Position numbers and translations under genes: made by a program. Shown in pieces: positions 45,413-56,627 of a DNA stretch of 64,000 nt. Origin of the DNA: Lophium mytilinum (taxonomy: Eukaryota; Ascomycota; Dothideomycetes; Mytilinidiales; Mytilinidiaceae). The stretch's first letter is position 1. Each line of letters starts with the position of its first letter. The DNA lies in NCBI GenBank assembly GCA_010093605.1, contig MU004189.1:255834-319833 (forward strand), given 5' to 3'. The notes beneath the pieces were generated by a model. It did no database searches. It worked only from the letters and a program-made list of their open reading frames with translations, and was not told the DNA's origin.

Positions 45413-47608
45413 CTACATCCTTTTATTTGCTACAGCAACTCGATTCAGATCCTCTACAGTTCCGCATGCCATGTGCATTCGATTCCACCAAGCCTTCCAT
45501 TCAGGGTTTGTATGTACCAGACCCCTTGGGAGCCTCTGGACCCTTTCTTCGATACTCAGCCCTGATGTTGTTACATAGCTCCATCGCGTCAAGAGAGCAT
45601 CGATCTGAGCGCGGACAGTTGGGGCTATTTCCACGAAGTCCATATCAAAGCTCCCCTGAGTGCTCCCATTAGACCCAAACCAGAAGCGGTGGTGTTGGAT
45701 GTACTGTAATAACTAGTCAGTAGTTGTTATGGCGATGTAAAGGCATATTAGATAAGTGCGATTGAAAGAGAAGATTGGGAATTGAAATCACGAACCAAGA
45801 CTTTGATGGCCTGTCCCTTTTCAAAGGATAAGAGAAAAGAAGTTTTTTTGTCGTATGTCTGATTAGCAGTCACAGTAATGCCTTGAGGAACCGGTATTCG
45901 GAGAATAATCTCATCGCGTTTGAAGTACCCAGTCTTGCCAGTATTCTTGTCGCGACCCCACCAGCGAGGTCCTACTACCTTCAAATCCATTATCATGTTA
46001 AATTTTGTCAAGCTTAACTCTTCGTCGTTTTTCTTGTCACGATCGATGGGCGAAAATGCCTGGAAGCCATCATCCAAAGACAGCGTTTCCGGATATGCAC
46101 TCCGGAGCTTGCCTTCTTGCTCATTTCTGAGGTCTTCAATAGCAGCGTCTTCGCTGGCGACGTGGTCGGGAGTGTCAACCAAATCAATCTCATGGTCTCC
46201 TTCACGAGCGGTGAAAAAGGTTTTGACAAGTGTCCCCTGGGAAATGTGAGGCGGCAGCTCAAGGAGGTTCTTCACATAACCATCTAGATTCGACCTGCGG
46301 GCCTGAGTAATGACATCGGTCACGTATTTGACCGGGCCCAGCATGTATGGCAAAGTTCGTTCGGCATTGCCCGATGTGCCAGCCTCCACTGGGAAGGACG
46401 CAATCAGCTGGATTTGTAGGTCGTAGAAGTCCTGGTAGAGACGCTGCAGTTCCCAACACCTCCCATCTTCCATCAGGCACTCAATGTTGAACCAGAAGGT
46501 GTCCTTTGCAAAATAGTAGCGGGGGACATACGCTTTAGTAGGGGCGAGCAGTTCGGGGGAATATAACAATCGTGACTTATTCGGGGTGGACACTGGTCCT
46601 AGCCCAAGCGAGAGTACTCCTTCGTTGATACCTGATGTTTCCACCAGATCGTGGGTCACTGCATTGGCGTCCACGAGATCAATCATGTCCGGGTAGGACT
46701 GTAATTGATCGAGGACTCGACGCCTTCCACCGTATCTTCGATAAGCAGGAGATTGCATAACGATATTATCGAACTCGAACCTGGTGATCTGGGAAGCGTT
46801 GTCATCAAACAACTCGAAGATGCTGTTACGGGGGTTGTTTTGCTCGAAAACTGATTCCGGTGCGTTTATCGAGGGATTCGCTGCGCGAAGAGATTCTGCA
46901 TCCTCTGCAACCTTCCTGATCATAGCGTTGTTCTGGCGGAGTAGCTGTCCGAGTTCGTTTATAGATGTCCTATAGTTCATTGGCTACCGTTCTGAGGCTT
47001 GTAGTAGCTTATCGTCACTTACATCTGCAAAAGTTGGATCAGAAGAGTCAACGCTGTTTGTTGGCCTCGAATCTGGGACAACAGTTCCCTCATTGTGTCT
47101 TCTTTCCATATTACACGCGCTTTCTTTTTCCAATTCACGCTTTTGGCGTCCATTGTACCCATCGTCAGATTCCTTACCTCTTCATCGAGGCAAGAAAACA
47201 CGACCATGCATCCTGTCAACGCAATATCGAATGTGGCTACAATATCAGGTCTTGATTTGATCTGTTCCGACCGGCTATTGATATCCTGGAGGAAAAGGGT
47301 CTGGATTTGCGAGAGCGATGCGCTAACGATGGTTGTCTCCGAGCAAAGGCTCCCGATAGTGAGTGACGCATGCTTGTACTGGCCTCGAAGTGAGCTCAGT
47401 GCTTTTGCAGAACTTACTCCGACCGCTGTTATCTTCAACTAACACAATACGTCAGAACATTGTCCGTGGTTCAAGATATGGAGACGCTTAGGGTGATCTC
47501 TAAATCACAGACAGGCTCGAGCAAGGGCCTACAAGCTAGTTTCCTCCAGCTTCGTACCACTACTGGGATCTTACTTACCACAGCAGCGGTGATTGTCAAA
47601 GGATCCAT
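45413..47608 (-). CDS. STAND-type fungal N-terminal domain joined to a Bem1-like PX domain
   Basis: Four exons, 47608-47579, 47438-47023, 46969-45796 and 45703-45413, give 636 residues. The start MDPLTITAAVLKITAVGVSS and following helices match the fungal N-terminal domain (PF17111-type) usually found on ankyrin or NACHT proteins. A helical linker TSINELGQLLRQNNAMIRK follows. Residues about 310-420 resemble the PX domain of the Bem1/Scd2 scaffold: FWFNIECLMEDGRCWELQRL, YQDFYDLQIQLIASFPVEAG, RTLPYMLGPVKYVTDVITQA, then YVKNLLELPPHI. Afterwards GPRWWGRDKNTGKTGYF is SH3-like, and a Trp-rich C-terminus ends EWKAWWNRMHMACG. The two SH3 domains of true Bem1 are missing from the N-terminus. Function unknown; phosphoinositide binding and signalling are inferred. 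Confidence 0.8.
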
Positions 47609-48624
47609 CACTAAGCGTCTGTTCTCAATCGGCACCCGACAATCAGCCCGGATGATCTGGTAGCTACGATGGGGGATAGAGAGTCATTTGATCGACAAGG
47701 CTGGAGGTGATCTACCGCTCAGCCTCACAGCCCAAAATACGCGCATGAGAATCCTGGGCATTTCTGAGAACTAACCGGACTCCTCTCTCCCATGTTTCAT
47801 GACGCTTGGGGCGGGACATCATCTGGTTAGAATCTCAAGCACTCTATAAATGTCTGATGAGAGAGAAGTTCTAGTCCGTTATGCTGTCAATTCTTGCCAA
47901 TGATGTCAATACTCCGCGCCTGACAGATAAGGATAGCTCTTTTGGAAAGATTGTTTGACTGTTCGTGGAGAAAACCTACTTGTATCGCTGTTCGCGTAGA
48001 ATATAGCAAGCATATGGATCAGTTCTTTGCTCCTCCAATTACCCGGGCTCAAGCCATTCGTAGATTCGCCAAAATAGAGCCAGTGTTGGTGGAGGAGTTG
48101 GAGCTAGGGCTGCTTAAACCAATCGCGCTATGAACCTTGACTTGGGCTAGCGCAATCTCTTCCAAGCCCCAACGTTTCATCGGACGCCAACAAAGCTTGT
48201 GCATGTCGATGAATGCTTCGCCCTCCCCCTTGAGGCCGAAAAGGGTGCCATTGAGCGTCTACGGACGTATCACAGCTGAGCATGGCCACAAGTCGATCAT
48301 TCACTGAATCTCTGCATGGCGGCTGGCGTGGCTGTGACAACACCAAGCTGAATCCGAGCAAAGTCGCGGACTGGCGTCGACCTTGAAATGACGACCGCCC
48401 CTGCAGTTGATATGAGGGGGAATACATATAAGATGCGGGCAGCTGTCTCATGGGCCATTATCCAGTGCAACGACTACTTTCAGTGCGTTTCTATTGTCAG
48501 CTATTGCAACTTGTTTCTGGCCCCTACCTCAGCCTTATTGCATCTCTTCTCGTTCGTTCCGTTATTCCTAAAAGACAGCCTTCCCCGGCTCTTCTGAGTT
48601 CCTTAGCTTTTGCCAACCGTCGAT
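47609..48624. promoter_or_regulatory. Divergent intergenic region
   Basis: About 1 kb between the PX chimera and the DUF7702-type gene. An open frame at 47942-48133 (+) encodes 63 residues containing FAKIEPVLVEELELGLLKP; it looks protein-like but is short and isolated, so it is not called. Confidence 0.35.
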
Positions 48625-49527
48625 ATGGCGCTCTCAAGCCATGGCATCGTTGCGGTCATCGAAGTCGCCGTATATATCCTCCTTCTAGCCCCTGCAATAC
48701 ACAACGTCGTCCACTTTGGCGTACGTCAACACACCGGATGGTTATTTATGTGTCTCTTTTGCATGGGTGAGTACACTCCCACATTTCACGTGGTGCTGTG
48801 CTGATTTATTGCAGTTAAAATCACTGGCGCATCCCTCCTTATCTATGAGAACGAAAACCCATCCAAGGCGTCCATCGGCCTCCAAGTTGCGACGCAAATA
48901 TTCTATCAAGTCGCCCTCGGTCCGCTCCTCAGCGCTACCCTTTCGTTCTTCAATGGATCTACCCCCACAAAAACTACTACGTCCTCGAAACGAGGCGTCC
49001 GCGGTGTTTTCACCAACCTTCCGCACTTCCTCCGCCTCATCCATCTTGTCGTCATCGTCGCGGTTGCACTGGGCGTAATGGGTGGTCTCAATCGCGCACC
49101 GACCAGCAACGGCGAGATCAACAAATCCAAATACGACAGCGGCGCCACTTACTCTAAGGTCTCTTCCTGTATCCTCCTCGTTGCTCTCCTCGGAATCACA
49201 TATGGCCTGACTCGCTATTGGAGCGCGCGCTCAATCATGTCCGAGCCGCAACGGACCCTCCTACCTGCCATCGGGGGCGCGATACCATTGTTATTCATGC
49301 GCGTTATCTATTCGCTATTGGCAAGCTTTACGCTTGACACTTCCAGCAATATGAACCGCACGAAGATATTTAATATGTTTACGGGGAACATTGCTGCTTA
49401 TATCCTGCTAGCGATGCTTCCCCAGATTGGTGTGGTTGTGCTCTACTCGGTGACGGGTTTTATCGCAAAAAGGAAGCACCAGCATACGAAGATTCCGGAT
49501 GGGAGCAATGGTAAGATACCTGTTTAG
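48625..49527 (+). CDS. Seven-helix integral membrane protein of the DUF7702 type
   Basis: Exons 48625-48766 and 48815-49527 encode 284 residues. The start MALSSHGIVAVIEVAVYILL and LIYENENPSKASIGLQVATQ, together with a series of about seven hydrophobic segments (for example LIHLVVIVAVALGVMGGLNR, SCILLVALLGITYGLTRYW, LLPAIGGAIPLLFMRVIYSL, AAYILLAMLPQIGVVVLYSV), match a family of fungal membrane proteins known only as DUF7702. The tail is short and basic (AKRKHQHTK). Role and ligand are unknown. The 48-nt intron has a GTGAGT donor. Confidence 0.82.
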
Positions 49528-50193
49528 TTCTCTCAAACCTTCTTACATGGTCTCCATGAATTGGCGCAATACATCAAGTTTTGGAATGGATTTGAATGGC
49601 GCTAATCTTTTTGTTTACATATAGAAATCTTGCTTGGGAATACCCATCCGCAAATGGCCTAGAATGATTGATGAGAGGTAGCCTTATGGTGTATTTGTAC
49701 GAATATATAAACGTGAAACAGCCATGATTATTTTGTTGTGACGTGCGAAGGTGGCTACAAAATGGTGAAAGAATCATCCGAATGATTCTGATAATGATCT
49801 TACCACAATTGGTAGCCAACTTGTATCCTAATAGCACCGCCATGATCAGTTTATTCTCCATGAAACATCACGATTAGCCATCATGCAAGGCCCGCGGTGT
49901 TTTGTAGGAATTAGTCTCAATTCAGTGATTGTTCTATTGTTCGCGACTATAACCACCGGAGTTTTAAGGCACCTCCGCCTGGCCAACCGCATCACCAACC
50001 TCACGCAACCACCACATGGCCGCCCTCGCACTTCTGCCATCAACTTCCCCCGCCCACCATCAATAACCCGGCCTTTCTCCATCAGACTTTCTCATAGCTC
50101 ACCTCCGCGGACCTGCCAGGGATTTGAAACTGCACGAAAACCGTTGCTTCGCGTCCTGCGCGCTGTCGCAATTCACCCTCCGCGTCGCCAGCC
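49528..50193. other. Spacer and hfi1 upstream region
   Basis: AT-rich left part (3' UTR of the membrane protein gene), then a C-rich leader before hfi1. No gene or TATA box recognised. Confidence 0.35.
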
Positions 50194-51719
50194 ATGGCGG
50201 GCACCATCCGCCCCGACACCATCACCGTGTCGACCTCGACTCCCATCATCTCCTCCAAATCTCTCCCAACCGCTGCGCCTGCTGTCAAACCGGTGGGAAA
50301 GCCTACAGTCACCGCTCCGCGCATTGATCTCGAGCCGCTGTACACGGCGCTCAAGTCCGCCGTTGGAGACACTGATTGGACCATTTACAAGGAAGCCATA
50401 AGATGTTTCGTTATAGGTACTGGCTCTCTTCATCCAAGCTGATGTGCCTGTTGCTGTGGACCCTGAATATCAAAGCTGACGCTGTTCCCAGGCGAGCTCA
50501 ACCAGGAGGAGCTATCCCGTCGCATCGACCCCTTCATATGTTGCGATCCCGCGCGCGAACACCTCCACAATCAGTTTATAACCGCAATATATGGGAACAC
50601 GTACCGAGACCCCCCAGAACCGGGCGTGGCAACATGGGTCAGCGCGAGTGACAAGCCGACTGCTGTTACCAAGTCTGCGACCGGTGATGAGGGGGAGGAG
50701 AGGTTAAAGAAGGAAATCATGCAGCTGCCAAGGAGGGAGCGGAAGAGGCTAAAGACACTTCAAGATGTAAGGGTTCAGCTACGCTACACTATTAGATGAT
50801 GGGTTGGAGTTATATTGGTCTAGAGAGCTGACATCGCGTTTGCGACAGGCGTCGCCTTACGACAATTTTCAACAGACGATGATGGATTATCATACCGCGC
50901 GGCAAATCAAGCCTCCCGACACCGGTCCTGCGTCCGCGGGCGGATACAGCAAGACTAGTAGGACTCTCTCTCATATATGCGCTTCACTGGTCTACCTATC
51001 AAATTTATACTAATCATCACCTGACAGACTGGGACCTTGAAATCCGGAAACGGTACGCCCAACCTCTATTTAGCGAAACGAACGAATTCCCGGACCGCGA
51101 AACTATTGCTGCACGCATGGTGCCCATATGCTACGAGGAGGGTCTCGCAAATGGCGCAGCAACAGGTGCTGCGGATTTCTTGAATATTGCTACAGAGGCG
51201 TACATCAAGGAAGCACTATCGAATATTCTCGGTCGCGTCTCTTCAAACGGCGCGCCATATGTCAAGACCGCTAGCTATAAGCGACGATTGGAGGCCGAAG
51301 AAGAGAAGTTTGCTCGCGGCGAAGTGGTTAAGAACCCCGGTGGCCGACTACCAGTAGAGGTTGAGTCTGCCGCCGCGAGACCACCATTAAGCATGGAAGA
51401 CCTGAAACTCGTCCTCTTACTTGGCGACGGCTACTTCGGTCAAGTACCCCTAATCGCGGGCCAGATCACAAATGGCGGTCATCTAGACGTCGAATTCGAG
51501 GGCCGCGAAGTTGGGGACGAGATAGCTAGAGCACCGGACCGGAGAGAAAGAGTAAACGGCGTCAACGGTGCTGCCAAAGGCCTCACTAACGGTGTTGGCC
51601 ATGGCGCTGGTGCTGACGCTGCACTTGACGACGCTGAATTAACATGGCAAGGTGGCTCACCAGCTGACCAAGGGTCTCTCAACTCGGTCCTCGACCAAGT
51701 TCTTTCTCTGGGAATTTGA
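50194..51719 (+). CDS. hfi1: SAGA complex subunit Hfi1/Ada1
   Basis: Structural subunit of the SAGA histone-acetyltransferase coactivator, containing a histone-fold-like region that pairs with Taf12. Exons 50194-50416, 50492-50766, 50849-50957 and 51028-51719 encode 432 residues. Ada1 family features: [60 protein letters not shown], an internal helical domain [19 protein letters not shown], and [20 protein letters not shown] with [20 protein letters not shown]. The C-terminal region [20 protein letters not shown] precedes a Gly/Asn-rich tail. All four exons are in phase. The first 45 residues are Thr/Ser/Pro-rich. Confidence 0.9.
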
Positions 51720-52741
51720 TCGCGTCACTGTTCTCCGCATTCACATTCTGGCGTCCTAACTTTCCGCTGGATTTTCATTCATGTCATTTGGCTTTTTGCA
51801 TTGGTCTTGGCGTTTTCCTCCCACTCTGCATACATGCAAGTGTGGTTTTAGCATATTCAGGCGTTGGTTTTCTTCTTCTCTTTTCTAGATTTCTCCTGGG
51901 ACTCTGCTGGTATGAGCTCTGTATAAATTTTCCTTGCGGCGCTTCAGGCTTTGGGTGGAAAAGGATCGCGGCTTGATACCCTGGATTTGCATGATGTTGG
52001 ATTGGACGGTTACATGAATATCCTGCGTGGGAGGTCATGCGTTCTGGATTCGAGAGACGAAATGGAGATGATTTCATATTTCTTGCTGCTGTCTTGCGTG
52101 CTTCGATGTCGGGAATTCTGACCGAGGCGGAAGGCCACTACTCCGAGAATCGGTAAACTCATCGAGGCAAATCGAGAAAGATATAATTAAACGGTAGGTA
52201 TCCATGACTGTGCATGCGTCATGTTTATTACGCTTCTACGAGGGTATGCCATCTGCTTTCTAGCAATCATCTCACGCATACATTTGTGGAAGAACTATTT
52301 AGCAAGCAGCACTCGTTCTGAACCTCCACGTGTAAGGTGTTTAGAAGTGTGTAGAAGAAGAGAATGTTCCCATGTGCGGTTCTTAAACATTCATAGGGTT
52401 TTGAAGACATTTTGAAGTAAGTAATATATCAAACAGTGCTCTTATTCTCTTCACTCAAACCAATCACTTAGCTTCAAACTACTCCTACGCAGAAATTAAG
52501 TAATATAAATTCAAAGCTCAATGAACAACTTGTCTATGATCTCCTACAACTATCCTGCCATGAACAAAAGCCTTGTCCAAGTCTATTCCGCATTTCCTAC
52601 CAAAAATAATATCCGTTAGCGTTCCAAGCATCAGTCCTTATATCCTGAAAGATAGCCGAAAACAAACACTCCGAACCCTCTCTAGATCGCTCGTCGCACA
52701 GGCTGTCGATGTCGTAATCGCATCTCTCTTTTAAAGCCACC
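51720..52741. other. Spacer downstream of hfi1
   Basis: About 1 kb, becoming AT-rich from 52100 to 52560. No gene supported. Confidence 0.4.
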
Positions 52742-52940
52742 TCACGGCACGGCAGCTCTCGAAGAAGGTAACTGCTCCACAACCTCAATACATTTGCGTG
52801 CCGCATCCTTAGCTACAAGGATCTTCTCCTTGAACTGGCCCCCATTGAACATAGAGAATGGAACGCCTGACTGCGTTGACTCCTCTACGCATAGTTTCAG
52901 ATCTGTCAAGCGCCGCGATCTCGATAATCTTTTACATCCT
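52742..52940 (-). pseudogene. Protein-like coding fragment, possible relic
   Basis: A 66-codon minus-strand frame ends at 52742 and contains RLTDLKLCVEEST and GVPFSMFNGGQFKEKILVAK, followed by DAARKCIEVVEQL. It reads like a real helical protein segment and has an in-frame stop immediately upstream (52943-52945), but no partner exon was found. It sits between AT-rich spacer and the dispersed repeat at 53025, so a decayed gene remnant is likely; a terminal exon of an unrecognised gene is the alternative. Confidence 0.3.
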
Positions 52941-53024
52941 CTTCACGCCCGATTTATACCTGCTTCTAGGATGTAAGCATCCGAACGCCCCAGATCAGAT
53001 CATAGAAAAAGGGATAATGTTGCG

Positions 53025-53240
53025 GCTGTAAAGATGTGTAAAGTGGGCCAGTCCGTGCAATCTGAAGTCGATTTGGGCATGTTATTGTCTTGCATCTCAA
53101 ATCAGAGAATAGGATTCAGGTCGATTTGGGTGATGTGCGATGTATAAAGTGGAGCCAGTCCGTGCGATCTGAAGTCGATTTGGGCATATTATTGCCTTAC
53201 GTCTTGAATCAGGGCAAAGGATTCAGGTCGATTTGCGTAC
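53025..53240 (+). repeat. Second locus of the 13-kb repeat family, two units of about 107 bp
   Basis: Two tandem copies aligned at about 53046 and 53153. Each reads a variant of GGAGCCAGTCCGTGCGATCT, then GATTTGGGCATGTTATTG, a variable segment, AATCAG and AGGATTCAGGTCGATTTG. The shared blocks CCAGTCCGTGCGAT, GGCATGTTATTG and AATCAG tie it to the array at 13060-13995, but the unit is shorter and little decayed here. Confidence 0.75.
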
Positions 53241-53489
53241 CCCAGGCAGCTCTTTCATGGTCTTCACCGGCCAGATACCAGGGGTTGGATGAGATACTGC
53301 ATTTGTTGCGCACTGCCTATGAATTGTCTTCCCAGCCATACTGATCACCCGTACACTTCCTTGCACCACACGATCCGGGGTATTAATCCTTTCCCAACTC
53401 TTGCCCATAGCCCTGATTACCATTACCAGAATGCGGAGAAGTGATACCACGATAAACGCCAAGTCTACCCCGGACTACTCTCATATCCC

Positions 53490-55688
53490 CTAAACGACAA
53501 GATACAAACTCGTAATCAAACTCGGCCCCACAAACAACCCGATCCAGAAGATCAGGTTACCAAGCGTGTCCCTCCCCTTCATGAACTTAGTCCTGCTCAT
53601 CGCCGCAAGCGGAATCTGGCTCAACTGCATCGCAAAGAGATACCCCCGCACCTTCTTGAACAGACAGAACATGAGCACCTCGTGGACGACAGCGCTCAAC
53701 AAGAACGTCACGAACGTCGCGCTAGACTTGCTGAGATGAAACGCCGAAATACTGGAATGGTACACATGGCGAAGGAGGAAATTGTGCACAGGCCGATTCC
53801 AGTCGCGGGCGTACTGGTCCCAGGACACGCTATTCCACCAGTCCCCGTAGAAGCCGCGGTCCGCGAAGCAGGTGACTTCGGCGAGGACGTTGAGCAGACA
53901 CTCCCAGATCACGTACCAGGAGAGCAGTTGTTCAAGGAGGAGCGGGAACAGCATGTCCGACACGACCCACGGGAAGTCGCGCCACCGCTGTTGCAGGCTC
54001 ATGCCGGCCTCCTTGGCGTGTACTGTCTCTGCCACGACGGGGTAGATGTAGGCTTGGGAGATGATGATCATGACAAAAATGACTCCGAGGGTTGCGCTGC
54101 CCTTCTCGGCAACGTACCACCAGTTGATGCGGTCCTGGCGTGGGTACTCGAGTTCGTATACAAGAGTGGGGAGACAAGTCCAGTCCGCGAAGTTGGACAG
54201 GGTGAGATTGTTGGGGTAACTGTTGGCTGTGTGCGTGCATTTGCCCTTGAGCTCGTCGGTGAGGCCAGCAATTTCGGATTTTATGACACGGCCGAATGCG
54301 AGGACTTGGTCGGCGTCGAGAGGTTCTCCGGATTCAATGGTGGAAGCCATAAGAGCGATTTCAGACTGCTCTGTTTGGAAGTTCGTAGAGGCTTTGGAGC
54401 CGACAGAGCGGCGTCGTTGAAATGCGTCGTTTGGATTAGAGTGGTCAACAGCCGTGGACTGGAAAGAGATACGAGGGCTCGAAACCCCTGAGGGACTGTC
54501 GATAGTCTCCATGTCTTCGAGCTGCTTGAGTTTCTGCTCGAGGAGGGATCTCCGACGGTAAACCTGTGATACTTGAGAGATGTTAGAGGTTTCATGGGCG
54601 AGGAGAAGGCTAGAACGACTTACGATATCCATTATAGAACGAATAGCTGTGGATTTTCATCAAAAATACAAACGCGTGGAGTACAATGAATACAGTATGG
54701 GTCCAACTATATATCATTAGCATACCCAATGGTCTTGGACTGCAGGGACTTACGGCCAGTCGCGATAAAACGTCCACTCAATAACACCGCCGATGAAACC
54801 AACTTCGAACAGCGACTGGATGATCCAACCAGAGCCATTCCAAGTCAGGTATCCCTTCGAAATGATCTTCTGAAGGACCCAGCACAGCATCGTGGCAAAA
54901 GCCATGGCACCATCGGTAACTCCCATGACGAACAGATCGCGATCAACCATCATATGCAGGATCTCGGCGCCGCCAAAGATGCTGCCTTGCGCCTTCAGGT
55001 TTTGCATTGCGACGCGCATGAGGAGAAGGCCCATAGCCAGCCAGAAGAGGGTAAAAAAACCGTGGAACGGAGACTGAGAGCTGAGAGGGTTTTGGCGGTC
55101 GAATGTCGTGAATTGGCGCGTGAAGACCAGATCCCGGAATCGCGACCTCCTCTTGCCTTTCCCGTCTGACGCATCTTGCTCAATCCTGTGTCTGAGTATC
55201 TCCCGTATATCTGGATCGTCTGCCGTCAAGGTGTATCTCCCTTTCTTGTTTGTTTTCTCTAATATAACCTGTATGCTCTTTGGCCGTTTATGTCCTTTCT
55301 CCTTGGGCGAAGGTGTCGAATGGGACGGAACGGGGATGGAAGAACGGCTGTGAATTGGCTCGTAGGCTTTGTCGCCGTCCACACTGCTCTCAACACTTGT
55401 CGAGCCCTCCTCTGAGTGTGTATCCTTTTCTTCAACTCCGCCTCCATGGCTGCCTCGCATTAAGGTCTCGGGGTCGAGTTGTAGGGTGTCGTAGTCTTCG
55501 GTCATTCCTGAGGATACGGAGGATGCAGGCGACTCTGGGGTCCAGTCACCGCCGTCGTTTCTTCGTTTTGAGGCGCCATTGAGGGCATACACCATCGCAG
55601 GCTTGCCATTCGTTAACGACGCGGCGGCGGACATTGCGCCGTTCGCAGTTCGGAGAGGGGTTTGGTCTGCTAATCCAGGTGCTGGCAT
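53490..55688 (-). CDS. are2: Sterol O-acyltransferase (Are1/Are2, MBOAT family)
   Basis: ER membrane enzyme that esterifies sterols with acyl-CoA for storage in lipid droplets. Exons 55688-54754, 54706-54624 and 54571-53490 encode 699 residues. Disordered Ser/Pro/Glu-rich N-terminus up to about 165; then RDLVFTRQFTTFDRQN before the first membrane helices (FFTLFWLAMGLLLMRV). Junctions read FYRDWP/WTHTVF and FYNGY/LSQVYRRRSLLEQK. Catalytic hallmarks: FYGDWWNSVSWDQYARDWNR (the FYxDWWN motif), VHNFLLRHVYHSS and the active-site His in SAVVHEVLMF. Which of the yeast paralogues it matches best cannot be told from sequence alone. The sense strand changes from C-rich to G-rich towards the 3' end. Confidence 0.93.
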
Positions 55689-56627
55689 GGATATTCCTGC
55701 AATGATTTCGACAAGACGATCAATGAAAAGGCCTTAGGCCTGACAGGTATTTCAAGGTGGGTTGTGGGTAGTTTCGTGGTGGTTGAGGAGTTGGACCGGT
55801 AGCGCGCTGCCAACAGAAGATGACATCGGTGTCAGATGCCGAGATTCAGCGGTCGAATATGTATTTCTGAGGCCGGGCAAGGCAGAAGGCCACATGGCCT
55901 TTAAGGCTCCGCGAGCATCCGCAGCGGCGTTCCATGAGGTTCGTCTGGAGCTGGTCTGACGAGAGCGGCGGGCGAATAACGGCGTGAGGGACTTCACAAT
56001 CGGATCGAAGTGTCACCCGCGCGAGCCATCGCAGCATTCTTGGCGGCGCGGACTCGGGAGCAAAGTGGCAGATTACCGAGCCTGTGAAGCCCGACCGGCG
56101 CCGAGTGAATGAATAGACGGCCACATCTCATGACTGACTTGCTACCAGCCTATACCGGTCATGCCGTAGTCACAGTTTGTCTCACGCGTCCTTTGCGTAT
56201 GGTGTGTACGAAGGCGTATACGTATAGCAGCGGATACTGCTAACTCCAGTTCCGAGAGATGCCTAAAAGCATCTTGAGAGGGCATGGACAAGACGTTGCG
56301 TTGTTCTTCTCTCTAGAACTTAGCGCGGCATATGTAAAGACATTAGAGGGTATAGATTTACTAGTCCATACGTAGACACTTCAAAGGCTAGAGATGCGGA
56401 AGTGGCTACCATCACTTCTGATTGGTTCACCTCATGGAAAGGTGAAGTTTAGTCACGTGCGCGCGTATCATCGATTTCATCACGTCGCGTCTCCAGCCTC
56501 CGTCTAATCTTCACCTCCACTCAACCACCTCACCTAGCATCGCCTGCCATTTTATTACCCTGCTATGCAGCAGTGAGTATACGCTCTACTTACTTCATCC
56601 GCCCTCTTGGTGCACGCCGCAGCGACA
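55689..56627. promoter_or_regulatory. Divergent intergenic region between are2 and apn1
   Basis: About 940 bp with no gene. Contains CACGTGCGCGCG near 56453, an E-box-like palindrome CACGTG shortly upstream of apn1; its relevance is inferred only. Confidence 0.4.

Noticed and set aside
47942-48133. 63-residue plus-strand frame
   Set aside because: Protein-like text but short, isolated and without a recognised family or splice partners.
53682-54491. 269-residue plus-strand frame
   Set aside because: Antisense shadow of the sterol O-acyltransferase exon; no domain, while the minus strand carries the MBOAT motifs.
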